Shown here one piece after another: positions 1 through 11,266 of a stretch of DNA of 64,000 bases (position 1 is its first letter; each line of letters starts with the position of its first letter). The notes under the pieces were generated by a model. It searched no databases. It saw nothing but the letters and a program-made list of their open reading frames with translations, and was not told where the DNA came from. The DNA is from Ananas comosus (Eukaryota > Streptophyta > Magnoliopsida > Poales > Bromeliaceae), in assembly GCF_001540865.1 (NCBI RefSeq), contig NW_017893421.1, positions 1 through 64,000 of the forward strand, read 5' to 3'. Both the position numbers and the translations under genes were made by a program.

Positions 1-1
1 C

Positions 2-1248
2 ACGATTGATTGCAAGAATCGCACGGTTACTTTTAGAGAACCGGGGCAGACGGAGGTGGTATTTAGTGGATGCCGGAGTTCGCTGTTTGCGATGACGATC
101 AGCTCGTCTCGAGCTAGGCAGCTGATTAGTAGAGGTTGTGTAGCCTATTTGGCTAGTGTTGTGCTGAGGGGCGAAGATGACGCCCCTAGGATCGAGGATA
201 TCCCGGTGGTGCGGGAATTCCAGGATGTGTTTCCAGCTGAGCTACCGGGTATGCCTCCTGATAGGGAGATTGAGTTTGTGATAGATCTCGTCCCTGGGAC
301 TACCCCAATCTCAAAGGCACCCTATAGGATGGCACCGGCAGAGCTGAGGGAGCTGAGGGCACAATTGCAGGATTTGTTGGACAAAGGCTTCATTCGACCG
401 AGTGTTTCACCTTGGGGAGCACCCGTATTGTTCGTCAAGAAGAAAGACGGATCACTTCGCCTTTGCGTGGATTATCGTGAACTTAATAAGGTCACGATCA
501 AGAACAAGTATCCGTTGCCGAGGATCGACGACTTGTTTGATCAGCTTCAGGGATCGTGTGTGTATTCCAAGATAGACTTGCAGTCGGGATACCACCAGTT
601 GAAGATCAAGCCCGAGGATGTGTCGAAGACGGCTTTTAGAACACGGTATGGACACTATGAGTTCACAGTTATGCCGTTTGGGCTTACTAATGCCCCGGCA
701 GCTTTTATGGATCTAATGAACCGTGTTTTCAAGCCTTACCTAGACAGGTTCGTCGTGGTGTTCATCGACGACATTTTGGTCTACTCTCGGAGTGATGCAG
801 ATCACGAGGAGCATTTGAGGACTGTACTCCAAGTGCTTCGGGAAAAGGAGCTTTATGCTAAGTTGAAGAAATGTGAATTTTGGCTTCGAGAGGTAGCCTT
901 CCTTGGACACTTGATTTCAGGATCAGGTATAGCAGTGGATCCCAAGAAGATAGAAGCAATCAAGGATTGGCCGAGGCCGACGAGCGTCACGGAGATACGG
1001 AGCTTCCTTGGATTGGCCGGTTACTACCGGAGATTTGTAGAGGGGTTTGCTAAACTGTCTACTCCCCTCACGAGGCTCACGCATAAAGGTGTTAAGTTCA
1101 TTTGGAATGATGCGTGCGAGCGAAGCTTCCAAGAGTTGAAGCAGAGATTGACGACTGCCCAATCTTGACCCTACCAGTAGCTGGAGCAGGGTATGTGGTT
1201 TATAGTGATGCTTCACTTAATGGTTTGGGCTGTGTATTGATGCAGGAT
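2..1248 (+). pseudogene. pol: Ty3/gypsy (Tekay/Del-like) pol fragment: protease end, RT, start of RNase H
   Basis: The reading frame is open from base 2, so the gene enters from outside the window. It starts with the end of the aspartic protease domain ([14 protein letters not shown]), then the linker, then a full reverse transcriptase: the [14 protein letters not shown] block near base 415, the [11 protein letters not shown] block near 570 and the catalytic FIDD at 761-772. The frame ends in a stop at 1166-1168, but the expected continuation (ILTLP...YSDAS, the first RNase H motif, near 1201) follows at once in another frame. A one-base loss near 1155-1160 therefore explains the break. Homology ends at the N at 1249, so RNase H is cut after about 30 residues. 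It is very similar to the minus-strand pol at 1812-3746 and belongs to the same lineage. It would copy element RNA in the virus-like particle if intact; here it is dead. Confidence 0.93.
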
Positions 1249-1249
1249 N
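1249..1249. other. Single ambiguous base at an element junction
   Basis: The only N I noticed lies exactly where the plus-strand gypsy RNase H stops and LTR sequence of another element begins. The LTR piece starts inside its own ACCGGT array, so half of a dyad pair is missing. This looks like a collapsed gap or an assembly join rather than a biological boundary. Confidence 0.8.
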
Positions 1250-1446
1250 TCCCTTCAGGGACCGGTCCCCGAGAGCTGAAAATCTGCAGTTTTGCAGAAT
1301 TCAATTCTTTAGCTCTCGAAAACCTTCCACAACTCACTTTTAATCATTTTAACACCTTCGGACTTTCCGAAGTGTTCCATCCTCGCACTTTGGTCAATTT
1401 GACTAAAGTTCGACATTTTTATTTTCCGAATTTTCGGTATATTACA
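1250..1446 (-). repeat. Fragment of an LTR (first ~200 bp), same family as 5287-8435
   Basis: On the minus strand it begins TGTAATATACCG and matches 8240-8435 almost base for base, including the block with the ACCGGT motif (1261-1266). It is probably the 3' LTR of the same element, cut at the N. Confidence 0.85.
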
Positions 1447-1811
1447 CTTGTACATTTTAGTGCCTCCGGGGTATATACTATAGGGAGATTGGTGCGCTTC
1501 TTGCATGATCGCCCTTCGAATATCATCATCTTTGGGCACGCACCAATGATTTCAAAATCGAAGTGCGCCGTCGGCTCCAATGCCAAAATCCTCGGCACTA
1601 CCGTTCTCAACTTCACCTCGTACCTTTTGGAGATAAGGGTCCGAAGCTTGTAACTCCTTGATCCTGTCCAATAGTGTCGGTTGCACAACTAATGCGGCAA
1701 GTGTAGCCGGCACTCCCGGCGCCACCACTTCCAACCCAAGTCGTTGCATTTCCTTTTGCAATAGCGGTTGAGGCATAATTGCCATCGCTAAATTCTCCGC
1801 CAATTTTCTAC
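1447..1811 (-). pseudogene. Truncated integrase: linker and start of the HHCC zinc-binding domain
   Basis: After the RNase H end there is a frameshift near 1820 (an extra AT dinucleotide in the ADALSRK motif). The new frame then reads through the linker ending in GADGALRF (ORF 1893-1552). A further frame change follows into MPKDDDIRRAIMQEAHQSPY and PGGTKMY, the opening of the integrase H2C2 domain. The sequence stops there and LTR sequence takes over. No catalytic DDE core is present, so this copy could not integrate on its own. Confidence 0.85.
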
Positions 1812-3746
1812 TTAGAGCATATCGGCCACAACATTGGCTTTTCCGGGGTGGTATAGTATAGTGACATCGTAGTCCTTCAATAACTCCAACCACTGCCGCT
1901 GGCGCATATTCAACTCCTTCTGGGTGAACAAGTACTTTAGACTTTTATGATCTTTGTAGACCTCGCAATGCTCACCATATAAGTAATGCCTCCAAAGCTT
2001 TAGCGCGAAGATTACCGCCGCTAACTCGAGATCGTGAATCGGGTAGTTCTTCTCATAACTCTTTAATTGGCGTGATGCATATGCAATGACCCGCCCATTT
2101 TGCATTAGTACACACCCGAGACCAACGTACGAGGCGTCACTGTACACCACAAAAGTCTCCCCCGGCGTCGGCAAGGCAAGCACCGGGGTCGACATCAATC
2201 TGCTCTTTAACTCCTCGAAGCTTTGATCGCAATCGTCGCTCCACACGTACCTTACTCCTTTATGCGTGAGGCGCATTAGTGGGGTGGTTATTTTGGCGAA
2301 CCCCTCCAAGAACCGCCGGTAGTAGCCCGCAAGTCCAAAAAAACTACGGATCTCCGCTACATTCGTCGGGCGAGACCATTCCTTTATTGCCTCTACTTTC
2401 GGGTCTACCGAAACTCCGTCGCCCGACACCACATGGCCCAAGAATGTAACCTCCTTTAGCCAAAAGTCACACTTCTTCGACTTTGCATAGAGCTTCTCCT
2501 GTCTGAGTATTTGCAGCACAGCTCTCAGATGCTCTTCATGCTCCTCTTCACTTTTCGAGTAGACCAATACGTCGTCTATAAACACCACGACGCATCGATC
2601 CAACAACGGCCTGAAGACTCGGTTCATCAAGTCCATAAATGCTGCCGGGGAGTTAGTAAGCCCAAACGGCATTACCGTGAACTCATAATGGCCATACCGC
2701 GTACGGTACGTCGTCTTGTGCACATCCTTCGGCCTAATCTTTAGTTGATGATACCCGGATTGGAGATCAATCTTCGAATACACCTTGGACCCTTGCAACT
2801 GATCGAATAAATCGTCAATCCTTGGCAACGGGTACTTGTTCTTTACCGTCACTTTGTTCAACTCGCGATAATCTACACAGAGTCGAAGTGTGCCATCCTT
2901 TTTCTTCACAAATATCACCGGAGCTCCCCACGGTGACACTCTAGGCCTCACGAAGCCCTTATCGAGCAAGTTTTGTAGTTGGCCTTTCAGCTCCTTTAAC
3001 TCCACCGGTGCTATTCTATACGGAGCCTTCGAAACTGGTTCCGCGCCGGGAATCAAGTCAATGACAAACTCAACTTCCCGGTCCGGTGGCAGTCTCGGTA
3101 ACTCCGCCAAAAACACATCCGGGTACTCACACGCTACTCGAATATCCCCCAGCTCCGGGTACTCCTTTCGAGCATCTACCATGGTTGCCAAATAGGCCTT
3201 ACACCCTCCTTTCATCATTTTCTTCGCCCTCACTGACGATATGGTCACCGCGAAGCGCCTACTTTTACACGCTTGGTAGACCAACTCTTCCTGATTAGGC
3301 TCACGAAAAGTGATCACCTTGCTTTCACAATCTATGACCGCATAGTACTTAGAGAGCCAGTTGGTCCCCAAGATAACATCGAATCCCCACATCTGATCTA
3401 GCACTAGCAGATCAATCGGCATAATACAATCGCCTATTTGCACTCGACACGCCAAACACTCATTATGGACATTGAATGAATGTTCTGGGGCGTTTACCCA
3501 CCAGTAATCCTCGTAGTATACCATCTCTATGCCATGAGTTTTAGCAAATGACGTGCTAATGAATGAATGAGATGCGCCTGTATCAAACACTGCTCTAGCT
3601 CTAGTGCCTTTAATCACAATTATACCTGCCACGACGTCGTCGGGTGCTACAGGTTGCTGCTCCTCCACCTGAGTGGCAAAGACTCGGCCGCTAGGTGCTC
3701 TCGATCCCTCCATCTGACGTGGTGATGACGCACGCCCAACCGACAT
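1812..3746 (-). CDS. pol: Gypsy polyprotein: protease, reverse transcriptase, RNase H
   Basis: This is a 644-residue open frame. The retropepsin active site DTGAS is at residues 55-59. RT runs from about residue 215 to 420, with the [19 protein letters not shown] block, [14 protein letters not shown] and the catalytic FIDD at residues 389-392. RNase H begins with YSDAS near residue 535 (catalytic Asp about 537) and carries the [15 protein letters not shown] helix. The frame closes at KANVVADML, where the family normally continues ADALSRK into the integrase linker; a 2-bp insertion accounts for the stop. The ATG at 3746 is internal to the gag-pol polyprotein and is not a natural start. All visible catalytic residues are kept, which suggests a fairly recent insertion apart from the indels. 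It would act in the cytoplasmic virus-like particle. Confidence 0.95.
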   Translation of the reverse strand: MSVGRASSPRQMEGSRAPSGRVFATQVEEQQPVAPDDVVAGIIVIKGTRARAVFDTGASHSFISTSFAKTHGIEMVYYEDYWWVNAPEHSFNVHNECLACRVQIGDCIMPIDLLVLDQMWGFDVILGTNWLSKYYAVIDCESKVITFREPNQEELVYQACKSRRFAVTISSVRAKKMMKGGCKAYLATMVDARKEYPELGDIRVACEYPDVFLAELPRLPPDREVEFVIDLIPGAEPVSKAPYRIAPVELKELKGQLQNLLDKGFVRPRVSPWGAPVIFVKKKDGTLRLCVDYRELNKVTVKNKYPLPRIDDLFDQLQGSKVYSKIDLQSGYHQLKIRPKDVHKTTYRTRYGHYEFTVMPFGLTNSPAAFMDLMNRVFRPLLDRCVVVFIDDVLVYSKSEEEHEEHLRAVLQILRQEKLYAKSKKCDFWLKEVTFLGHVVSGDGVSVDPKVEAIKEWSRPTNVAEIRSFFGLAGYYRRFLEGFAKITTPLMRLTHKGVRYVWSDDCDQSFEELKSRLMSTPVLALPTPGETFVVYSDASYVGLGCVLMQNGRVIAYASRQLKSYEKNYPIHDLELAAVIFALKLWRHYLYGEHCEVYKDHKSLKYLFTQKELNMRQRQWLELLKDYDVTILYHPGKANVVADML

Positions 3747-4960
3747 CGCTCATGGTAACCACGCAAGCTGTCTCGGGGTAAACGGTGCTGATGCCGCCGT
3801 CGGCGCAGACGATGTCCATGTCGGGCACTCCCGGATAAGATGTCCCAGTTGGCCGCATTTGAAACATTTGCCGTCTCGCTGCGGGCAAGTCGACACTCGA
3901 TGCTCTCCACCACAAATGACACACCGAGGTGGTCTCCAATTCCTTGACTACTGTAGGGGATACCGAGGGGGTTTCTTAGCATTGGCCGGCCCGCGGCACC
4001 GACCGCCGTTCGCTTCTTGCCTTTGTCCTCTGACTCGGCCATAGCCTCCCTTTCTTCACGTACATGGGCACTACCGTGCTCCGCCTACAAAGCTCTATCA
4101 AAGACCTCCGCAAAGGTCGTTAGCTTCAAGATCTGCACCTTTTCATAAATCCACGGCTGGAGTCCTCGCAAGAACCAGTCAGCACGATCCCGACCATCTC
4201 TAACAATATCGGGAACGCAGTCGATGATGTGAGAGAATTCTTGGTCATATTCTCCCACCGATCGGTCGCCCTATCGCAACTTGCGAAACTTCTCTTGCAA
4301 CCTCCGCTTCACCGTGTCGGGGAAGTAGTTCGCGAAGACCGCTCTTTTGAACTCCTCCTAAAGCATAAGCGGAAGATCGGTAGGTCGATCCCGCTTAACT
4401 CGCTTCCACCACACCATCACTGCCTTCTCTAGACAATGGGTGGCGAGATACACTTTGTCCTTCTCCGAGGTATTGAGATCCTGGAAGAGCGTCTCCAACG
4501 AGTCGATCCACGACTCCACAACCGCTGGCTCCACCAATCCACCTTCAAAGACAGGTGGGTTGAACTTCTTGAACTGAATGAGAGCCGCCAACGTGTGCTC
4601 TCGCTCCGCCTCTACCGCCGCATTATCGGGATTAGAGGTTCCCGACCTGGCTGGTAATACCGTAACTGGCACAGCTGCTGCTGCCGCCGCTCCCTCGTCC
4701 ACGCTCGGCATTACCACAGGGGGCGCGACATGCTCGACACCCGCCTGGGCCGCCGCCGCCTGCTGATGCTCCAAAGCCTCCTGGAGCCGCTGAATTTGCT
4801 CCCCTTGGCGTTAAACGGACTCCGCTTGTTGCCGCACTACACTGATAAGGGCGGCCATCTACTCCCGAAGCTCACCATCGCCACTCGCTTCGGATCGTTC
4901 GGGCGCCGCATTCGGCTCCTCCGGCATCGACCTTGTCTGTGGTCGACCACGAGGTGCCAT
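3747..4960 (-). pseudogene. gag: Gypsy gag with two zinc knuckles, broken by stops and frameshifts
   Basis: The likely start is the ATG at 4960 (MAPRGRPQTRS). A Gln-rich helix and an Ala-rich stretch follow, then the Retrotrans_gag core (FNPPVFEGGLVEPAVVESWI, VYLATHCLEKAVMVWWKRV) at about 4580-4380. Near its C end are two nucleic-acid-binding knuckles: C-X2-C-X3-H-X4-C at 3885-3923 and C-X2-C-X4-H-X4-C at 3825-3866. In-frame stops (for example soon after GELRE) and at least two frame changes break it. The gag core would build the particle shell and the knuckles would bind RNA. The frame leads into the protease without a spacer, as in a fused gag-pol. Confidence 0.85.
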
Positions 4961-5268
4961 TGCTTCCTGAAAAGAAGCAGCTCACATTAGCTACATGACC
5001 AACATTACTTGACCATACCCAATTCGGCGAAAGCAACATACACATCCATCCTTGCCTCAAGCGTCATGTCGTCGGCCGCCCGACACAAAACTAGAAGTAA
5101 AGGACAAGTGAAAATTAAACTTAGCCTCTAATCACATTAGAGACGTCCCAACTTAACCCACTCACATGCTTTCGCTAACTTTGATCCCACGTCACTCACG
5201 TTTTCTAGATCCTTAAAGTCTTCCAATCCTAAGGGTCTCTAGGTCCATTCCTATTCTTTCACTCTTGT

Positions 5269-5279
5269 CTTTGATACCA
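5269..5279 (-). other. Primer-binding site (tRNA-iMet type) next to the 5' LTR
   Basis: On the minus strand it reads TGGTATCAAAG, the 3'-end complement of initiator Met tRNA used by most plant LTR elements, with one or two changes. It lies 7 bp inside the LTR end at 5287. The leader from here to the gag ATG (5268-4961) has no other feature I can name. Confidence 0.85.
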
Positions 5280-5691
5280 CGATATCTGTCACACCCCGAG
5301 ACCGATACCAATTTGGGTTGGCCCGAGCACGTCAAACAGACGCCGAACGGACAGAGTATCCCCTGTCCGCCCAAGGCTCATCACCTATACATTTTCAAAC
5401 AAGAAGTGCACTAGCGGAAGCATACAAATACGGTTTACACGAGGGTAAGCAATAGCCATGACTGAAAGAAAGGAATCTAAACAGCTACTCAAGTATTATG
5501 ATTCAACTTTTGATCACGTACATTGCATTCATAGTCCTTTACATACTTTTCATCATTTCTTTTTACATCACATTGCCTCAAAATAAAACTTTACATTCTT
5601 TTCTTCACATCATTAATCATCAATTACAAAGGATGATAAAAGGGTAAACTACTAACAAAATACAAGCCCGACTCAGGTGGCCTCTGACTAA

Positions 5692-6823
5692 GGTGCGATA
5701 CCTTTACCTCGGTCGCTCGCCGGCTCGCTCGGTCCCGGCTCTGTGGAAATAGTGGGGTGAGAACTACAACAAAGCTCCCAGTGGGTTCGCCCCGAACATC
5801 ACCAACTTTTTCACTAGGACTAACTCAGGCATAGTAGAAAGGATAGGCTGAATATAGTAACCAATCTATAACATGATGCTAATATGCCTGAACAATAAAG
5901 CCAGAAGTATGCTCAACATAAAACTCATGCAGATTATCCAAGTTCTTTGTTCTTTATTCTTTGTTCTTTATTCTTTATTCTTTGTTCTTTAATCTCACAG
6001 CTAACCCGGGGGTTTCGCCACATTAACTTGCTTCACATTAAGTCCATCATCGCGGGCCCTCAGCTTCCTCCCGCTAAGACCCTCCACGGGTTTACTCCAA
6101 CCCGTGATGCAAAACTCCGGAGCGCATCTCCCGAGAGGGAGCGACCGTCCTCGAGCACGGAACTCATAGCAAGTATGATCGATCCTTAACTCTAAGGATA
6201 TATAGTTCAATCATTGTCTTTAAACTAACTCTAGTGTTCCTTACATCACTTTATTTTGGTGCGATACCTTTACCTCGGTCGCTCGCCGGCTCGCTCGGTC
6301 CCGGCTCTGTGGAAATGGTGGGGTGAGAACTACAACAAAGTTCCCAGTGGGTTCGGCCCCAACATCATCGACTTTCCCACTAGGACTAACTCAGGCATAG
6401 TAGAAAGGATAGGCTGAATATAGTAACCAATCTATAACATGATGCTAATTGCCTGAACAATAAAGCAAGAAGTATGCTCAACATAAAACTCATGCAGATT
6501 ATGCAAGTTCTTTGTTCTTTATCTTTACTCTTTGTTCTTTGTTCTTTGTTCTTTATTCTTTGTTCTTTAATCTCACGGCTAACCCGGGGGTTTCGCCACA
6601 TTAACTTGCTTCACATTAAGTCCATCATCGCGGGCCCTCAGCTTCCTCCCGCTAAGACCGTCCACGGGTTTACTCCAACCCGTGATGCAAAACTCCGAAG
6701 CGCATCGCCCAAAGGGGAGCGACCGTCCTCGAGCACGGAACTCATAGCAAGCATGATCGATCCTTAACTCTAAGGATATATAGTTCAATCATTGTCTTTA
6801 CACTAACTCTAGTGTTCCTTACA
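5692..6823. repeat. Tandem duplication, 2 x 566 bp, inside the LTR
   Basis: 5692-6257 and 6258-6823 are near-identical direct copies, from GGTGCGATACC to the ACATCACTTTA block. Each copy includes the LTR hairpin (5754-5785; 6320-6352) and a TTCTTTGTTCTTTA microsatellite (about 5943-5993 and 6509-6568). The solo LTR of the same family at 34133-36795 has one copy only, so the duplication is private to this LTR. Confidence 0.93.
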
Positions 6824-8049
6824 TCACTTTACTTTGCTAACTCTAGCAATCGTGTTCTTTATGCCCCACATTATATTAACTTTAGTCATTGTCATTACTC
6901 ATTACATCACATTGATTCTTTGCTTCACACTAACTCTAGTGTCACTTTTTTGTACATTATCGAATGCTACTCGATTGATGTCTCATTGTGTCACTCTATT
7001 CTTTTGCCTCACTTTGATGCTCACATTTATTTCATGCATACATATAGGGTTAAACACTTATAAGGGTTCTCAACATTTTATCAGGCATATTGTACTCACA
7101 AGATGCAACATTTATTACTCTCATCACATTTACCCTACAATCCATGCAACAATATACATGACATATGCTCAATTGAATGACACCTTAGGCATAGAAAGAA
7201 GTTCAACGAGTTTGGATAGCACCACCTACCTCGTTGGTTCTCAAAGGTGCTCTGACGATTTTCTTGGGATTTTTAGACACTCGGTTCGCTACCTGCGAGT
7301 TAACGAAGCCGAATTAGGCTTATTTGACCATAACTTTGCATAGGCTCTTCATTTGCTCCAACCGACCGCACCAACGCGTCGGAAATACTCTCAATTAAGT
7401 TTCTAGAGGGTTAATTTCACTTAGAAATCCCCCACGAGCAAAAGCCCCAATTTGGGTGCCCTAGCTCCATATCATATATCAAACCTAGGGTTTGATCTCA
7501 TTGGGAAGCAAAAGAAGCTTCAATCTACTCTAGAAAGTCCATTAAAACCATTCTTAGGTTAATCAAAACCCTACTTAGGGTTCCACCATGAGAGGAGGTT
7601 GAAGCTCACCTCAAGCTTCACTATAGACTCCATTTTCATGGTCTTGATCTCAAATGAAGCAAAAGAAAAGCTTCAAAGACTTCAAAGGTTCTACAAAACC
7701 TAATTCTAAGCTTACCCAAACACTAGTTTGGGATTTACCATGAAAAGGGGCAAGACTTACCTCTAAGCTTGCTCCAAAGGGGAAGAAGAGGAGATAGCTT
7801 CACTCCTTAGCTTCTTCTTCACCTTCTTTCTCCTTTTCTTCTTCTTCTTTTCCTTCATTTTCCTTGTCTTCTTCTTTTCCTTCTTATCTTCTAGAGAGAG
7901 AAAGAGAGATGAGAGGGAGTGTGAGGGAGAGAATGAGAGAAATGTCCCTCATTGCCCTTAACATAACCCTTAGGTTGCACAAATGCAGATAGGCCCCTCA
8001 GCTTTCACTTTATTGAACTGCCCAAACTGGGCAGATTTCGGGTTCGGAG

Positions 8050-8257
8050 ACCGGTCTCCCCGACTTGGGACCGGTCCCAGAGAGCTCTCCCCACGGGAAG
8101 CAGGGAGCACGCGCGACGCAACCGGTCTCTTACTGGGGGACCGGTCTCTCCCCGCAGGGACCGGTTCCCGAGAGCTGATTTTCTGGGACTTAGCCGATTT
8201 TCAGCTTTTCTCATTTCTTACGCGTTCGGGGACCGGTCTCTTCCACCATGGACCGGT
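8050..8257 (-). promoter_or_regulatory. ACCGGT dyad array in LTR U3
   Basis: Seven ACCGGT cores start at 8050, 8070, 8121, 8140, 8160, 8232 and 8252. Most are set in GAGACCGGTCTC or GGGACCGGTCCC palindromes. Offsets within groups are 20, 19, 20 and 20 bp. The array ends 178 bp from the LTR 5' end (8435). That the array is regulatory is inference. Confidence 0.7.
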
Positions 8258-8435
8258 CTCCGAGAGCTCAAAAACTGCAGTTTGTAGATTTTTGATTCTT
8301 TAGCTCTCGAAAACCTCCCACAATACACTTTTACTCATTTTAACACCTTCTGACTTTCCGAGGTGTACCATCCTCGTACTTTGGTCAATTTGACTAAAGT
8401 TCGATATTTATTTTTCGAATTTTCGGTATATTACA

Positions 8436-10605
8436 CACCAGGTCCAAAGGAGGCATTGCAAACATATTAGTCCAACATGTATCCACAGATAATTTATACA
8501 AGTATTAAATACATGCGTATGCCTCACAACATGCAACATGCAAATTATGCAACAAGATAAGTAGATCTACCGATTCTACTTTCTATCTGGCTATCCACAG
8601 CTCATATTCAACTAACTTCTAAGGTTTCCACTATCTTAGATCCATGTCACTTACCACTTGCTCTTAAGATTTTATCTACCTTAACCAAGGTATCCACCGA
8701 ACTCAGTCTCGAGTCAATCATCCGCGGAATACCGTGTACTGCCAGGCTCAAGGTGAAGGACGTCTCACATGCACCTCAGCCATAAATCCACCCGACTATA
8801 GGTCTACCACAGGGTGAGGAAATACTGCTAAACCCCGGACCATAAGTCGCTCAAGCTCAACGGGTGAGTAGAACCAACATACTCGTTTCCACAAAGCTCA
8901 TACCGGGCAAGGAGAACCAACATACCCGTTGAATCACTGTCGGGCGAGGAGAACCAACATACCCGCAGTTATGATTCACTTGCTCTCTTCCACAAGTCTC
9001 AACCACTGTAGTTGCAGCCATCATTCTTAGGGATTCCGGAATCCACTTTCCACATCTTAAGGGTTAGCCTCATACCCTATAATGTCGACCTATCTAGGTT
9101 CGACCCATGCACATCCTAGTGGCCCTGCTACCACTATAATCCACAACCTAAGTTCAACCACACTAGGTGTCACTACATATCATAAACTAGTTTCAACCAC
9201 GCTAGGTTCTATGTCATTTCCCCCTAGATTTCGACTCTAGGTTCACTTGTTCAACCTATGTTCAATGACACTAGGTTCAATGCCACTCAAGCTATTTGTT
9301 ATCCTAGTTGTCCACACCTAGGAATCATAATTGACATGCCACACTAGTCGAGTTCTTTACTCTTCCTAGAGTTATCGACCTATGTTTACTATCCACATCT
9401 AGGCATTCATATATATACCTCCTATGTGTCCACATGCTTATGCCTTCTATCATCCAATGGTAGTCAATACATAGCATCTATCTTATGCATTCACATAGCA
9501 TTTATCCCATGCATTCATATAGCATTTATCCCATACATTCATATTGCAATTAACTACCATTACATGCATCAATGAGAAACCACACTTCACTTTGGCATGA
9601 AAGTGACCTAATCACTTCAGTGAAGCACAACCTACTTAGTAACGCTCTTCGATTGCTTGTCAACACTTGCAATCTGGCTCCCATGGCACACGTTGACCAG
9701 TTCGGCTCGAACACCCAATCAATCACCGAACGCTCACCAATCCGCAACTTAGAGTTGTCAGGGGTTCATCTCTAACCTTCAATTAGAGAACCATAGGGTT
9801 AATTTACATCAAAACCCATAAACCCCCAAAACCCCAACTCTAACCCTAGCTTTAACATATCCTCCAAATAACCTAAAAATTAAATAGAGCAACATGCACA
9901 GAACACACAAGAGATCACTAAAATCTCATGCATAAAGGATTTAATCAAAATCCCAACACTTACCAAATTGCGAACCTCGAGTCGGAAGCACGCCGGAGCA
10001 CCGGGCGCATGAAGGCTCGATCCATCGCTCCCAACACGTTCCCAAGCTCGCTCTCCGCCAACACCGCAAATTTGGGAGAGAGATCTAGAGAGAGAAAGAG
10101 GGAAACTAGAGAGAGAGAGGAGAGTTTCGCTCTCTACCCTTGTGTGTGTGTGTGGTGCTTTGGCTGACGGAGGAAGAAGACCAAGGGAGAAAGCCCCTTT
10201 TTAAAAGCCACCTTCACAATTACCAAAATGCCATCACTTTTTACTGGGCAATATTCGGGTGCAGGGTCCGGACCTTGGCCTTAGAGTCCGGACCCCGTAG
10301 GTCCAAAAGCCCCAGAAAATTCACATTTTTCGAAATCCTTCGTTTTTGCTCCTTGGGCCTCCGATGCATTTCTAATCATTCCAAGACCCATGAAACATAT
10401 TTTTGAGCATGTTTAGATCATCTTATCACTTACACTTTGCCTGATTTAGGCCAAGTCCAACATAGCTTTTTAAGTTTCGTTTTCGTGCCTAACTCGCACC
10501 GAAAACGCCCGAATGCTTCCGAACTTCACCGGAACAACCACATAAATAGCTTTCCAAACTAACATCCACCGAAACTTCATAACCATAGAAGTTCGGTATG
10601 TTACA
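8436..10605 (-). mobile_element. Partial gypsy-type LTR, broken by the element at 1250-8435
   Basis: On the minus strand it starts TGTAACATACCGAAC at 10605, where it is inserted in the copia element (next bases AAAGA). It stops at 8436 because a younger element inserted there. It is the relative of the LTR at 37771-58995: both share the leader near 10000-10110 versus 42590-42710, the CTAGGTT arrays, and a block ending ...CCTCCTTTGGA just before the break. Its 3' end and left target duplicate lie outside the window. A short TG microsatellite is at 10141-10154. Confidence 0.85.
8875..9570. repeat. Minisatellite and CTAGGTT / GCATTT repeat domain of the LTR
   Basis: Three copies of a unit containing GGAGAACCAACATACCCG (about 8860-8960) are followed by many degenerate units built on CTAGGTTCAA and CACTAGGTT (about 9080-9400), then units with CATAGCATTTATCCCATGCA (about 9470-9550). 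The same three-part layout is found at 24935-26000 and, inverted, at 43080-44400. Confidence 0.8.
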
Positions 10606-11266
10606 AAAGAGAATCAATTTTAAAGAATAACAAGGTCCTCCAAGAGAAGCTAGACGAATCGGACTTAACGATCAAATCTTATAAAGACAAGGTTAGTTTT
10701 CTGGAGCATCAATTTAAGGAAACTCATGCATCCAACCAAGTCTTGACCAATCAAGTTCATCAACTCCAGTCCGACATTCAAAAATTTTCTTCCGGATCGA
10801 AGAAATTGGATCATATGCTCGGATTAGGTCAAACGAACAAGCTTGGTCTCAGATTCAAAAGAACTTATGTTGAGAAGGATCAAAAGTCAACTTCTAAAGT
10901 CTCAACAACTTTGAAGGAAAAAGTGTGCCATAGATGTGGCATCAAGGGACACATCAAGAAGAATTGCCCGAAGAAGAATAAGAAAACTCAACCGACAACT
11001 TCTAAACGTCCATTGGCATCTTCTAATACTCGACTTCCCCCACGGATTCAAAAGCAACAACAACAATTTAGTCGAGTACCTTAAGTGAACCGGAAAACAA
11101 AGCCACAACATCAAGCTCCACCAAAGCAACATGCAACAAAAAGACCATCGGTGGATAAAAATTCAAATCAAACCGTGCCTAACGTCGACAAGCCAAGACA
11201 ACCCAAAATCTGACAAGTTTGGATTCGGAAAGGTGATATCTTTCCTTGTTCTTCGTCTTAGTTTGA
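10606..11266 (+). pseudogene. gag: 3' part of copia gag with a CCHC knuckle
   Basis: The sequence corresponds to 53330-54018 of copy 2: coiled-coil end (LQEKL), then the KLDHMLGLGQTNKLG block, then the zinc knuckle CHRCGIKGHIKKNC at 10926-10967 with all four ligands kept. The longest open stretch is 10743-11084. Stops at 11082 and near 11211 break the tail. It ends QVWIRKGDIF near 11235, where a normal copia would run on into protease. The knuckle is intact here but damaged in copy 2. Confidence 0.85.

Larger units (their letters stand above)
1250..8435 (-). mobile_element. Tekay/Del-like Ty3/gypsy element, 3' part deleted
   Basis: Read on the minus strand the order is 5' LTR (8435-5287), primer site (5279-5269), gag (from 4960), protease, RT, RNase H (3746-1812), the start of integrase (to 1447), then directly an LTR 5' end (1446-1250). 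The rest of integrase, the chromodomain region and the final polypurine tract are absent. The lineage call rests on the pol sequence (close to the Del/Tekay consensus as I know it), the two zinc knuckles in gag and the LTRs of about 3 kb. It is inserted in another LTR (8436-10605); the bases after 8435 are CACCA, and the matching duplicate would lie left of the broken end. Confidence 0.85.
5287..8435 (-). repeat. 5' LTR of the Tekay-like element, 3,149 bp
   Basis: On the minus strand it begins TGTAATATACCG at 8435 and ends GGGTGTGACA at 5287. It matches the solo LTR at 34133-36795 along its length, apart from a 566-bp internal duplication. Order from its 5' end: ACCGGT array (8257-8050), CT-rich then GAA-rich leader (about 7910-7800), possible splice donor GAGGTAAG (GT at 7760-7759), region rich in TTCTTT repeats, conserved hairpin (two copies because of the duplication), and the terminal GTCCGTTCGG-type block. 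Confidence 0.95.

Noticed and set aside
2511..3298. Plus-strand open frames at 2511-2744, 2890-3195 and 3086-3298
   Set aside because: Shadows of the minus-strand pol, which has catalytic motifs in the right order.
5943..5993. TTCTTTGTTCTTTA stretch as telomere-like repeat
   Set aside because: Does not match plant TTTAGGG; it is a local microsatellite found only in this LTR family.
8436..10605. Complete solo LTR
   Set aside because: Its 3' end and left target duplicate are missing because the Tekay-like element interrupts it, so solo status cannot be shown.
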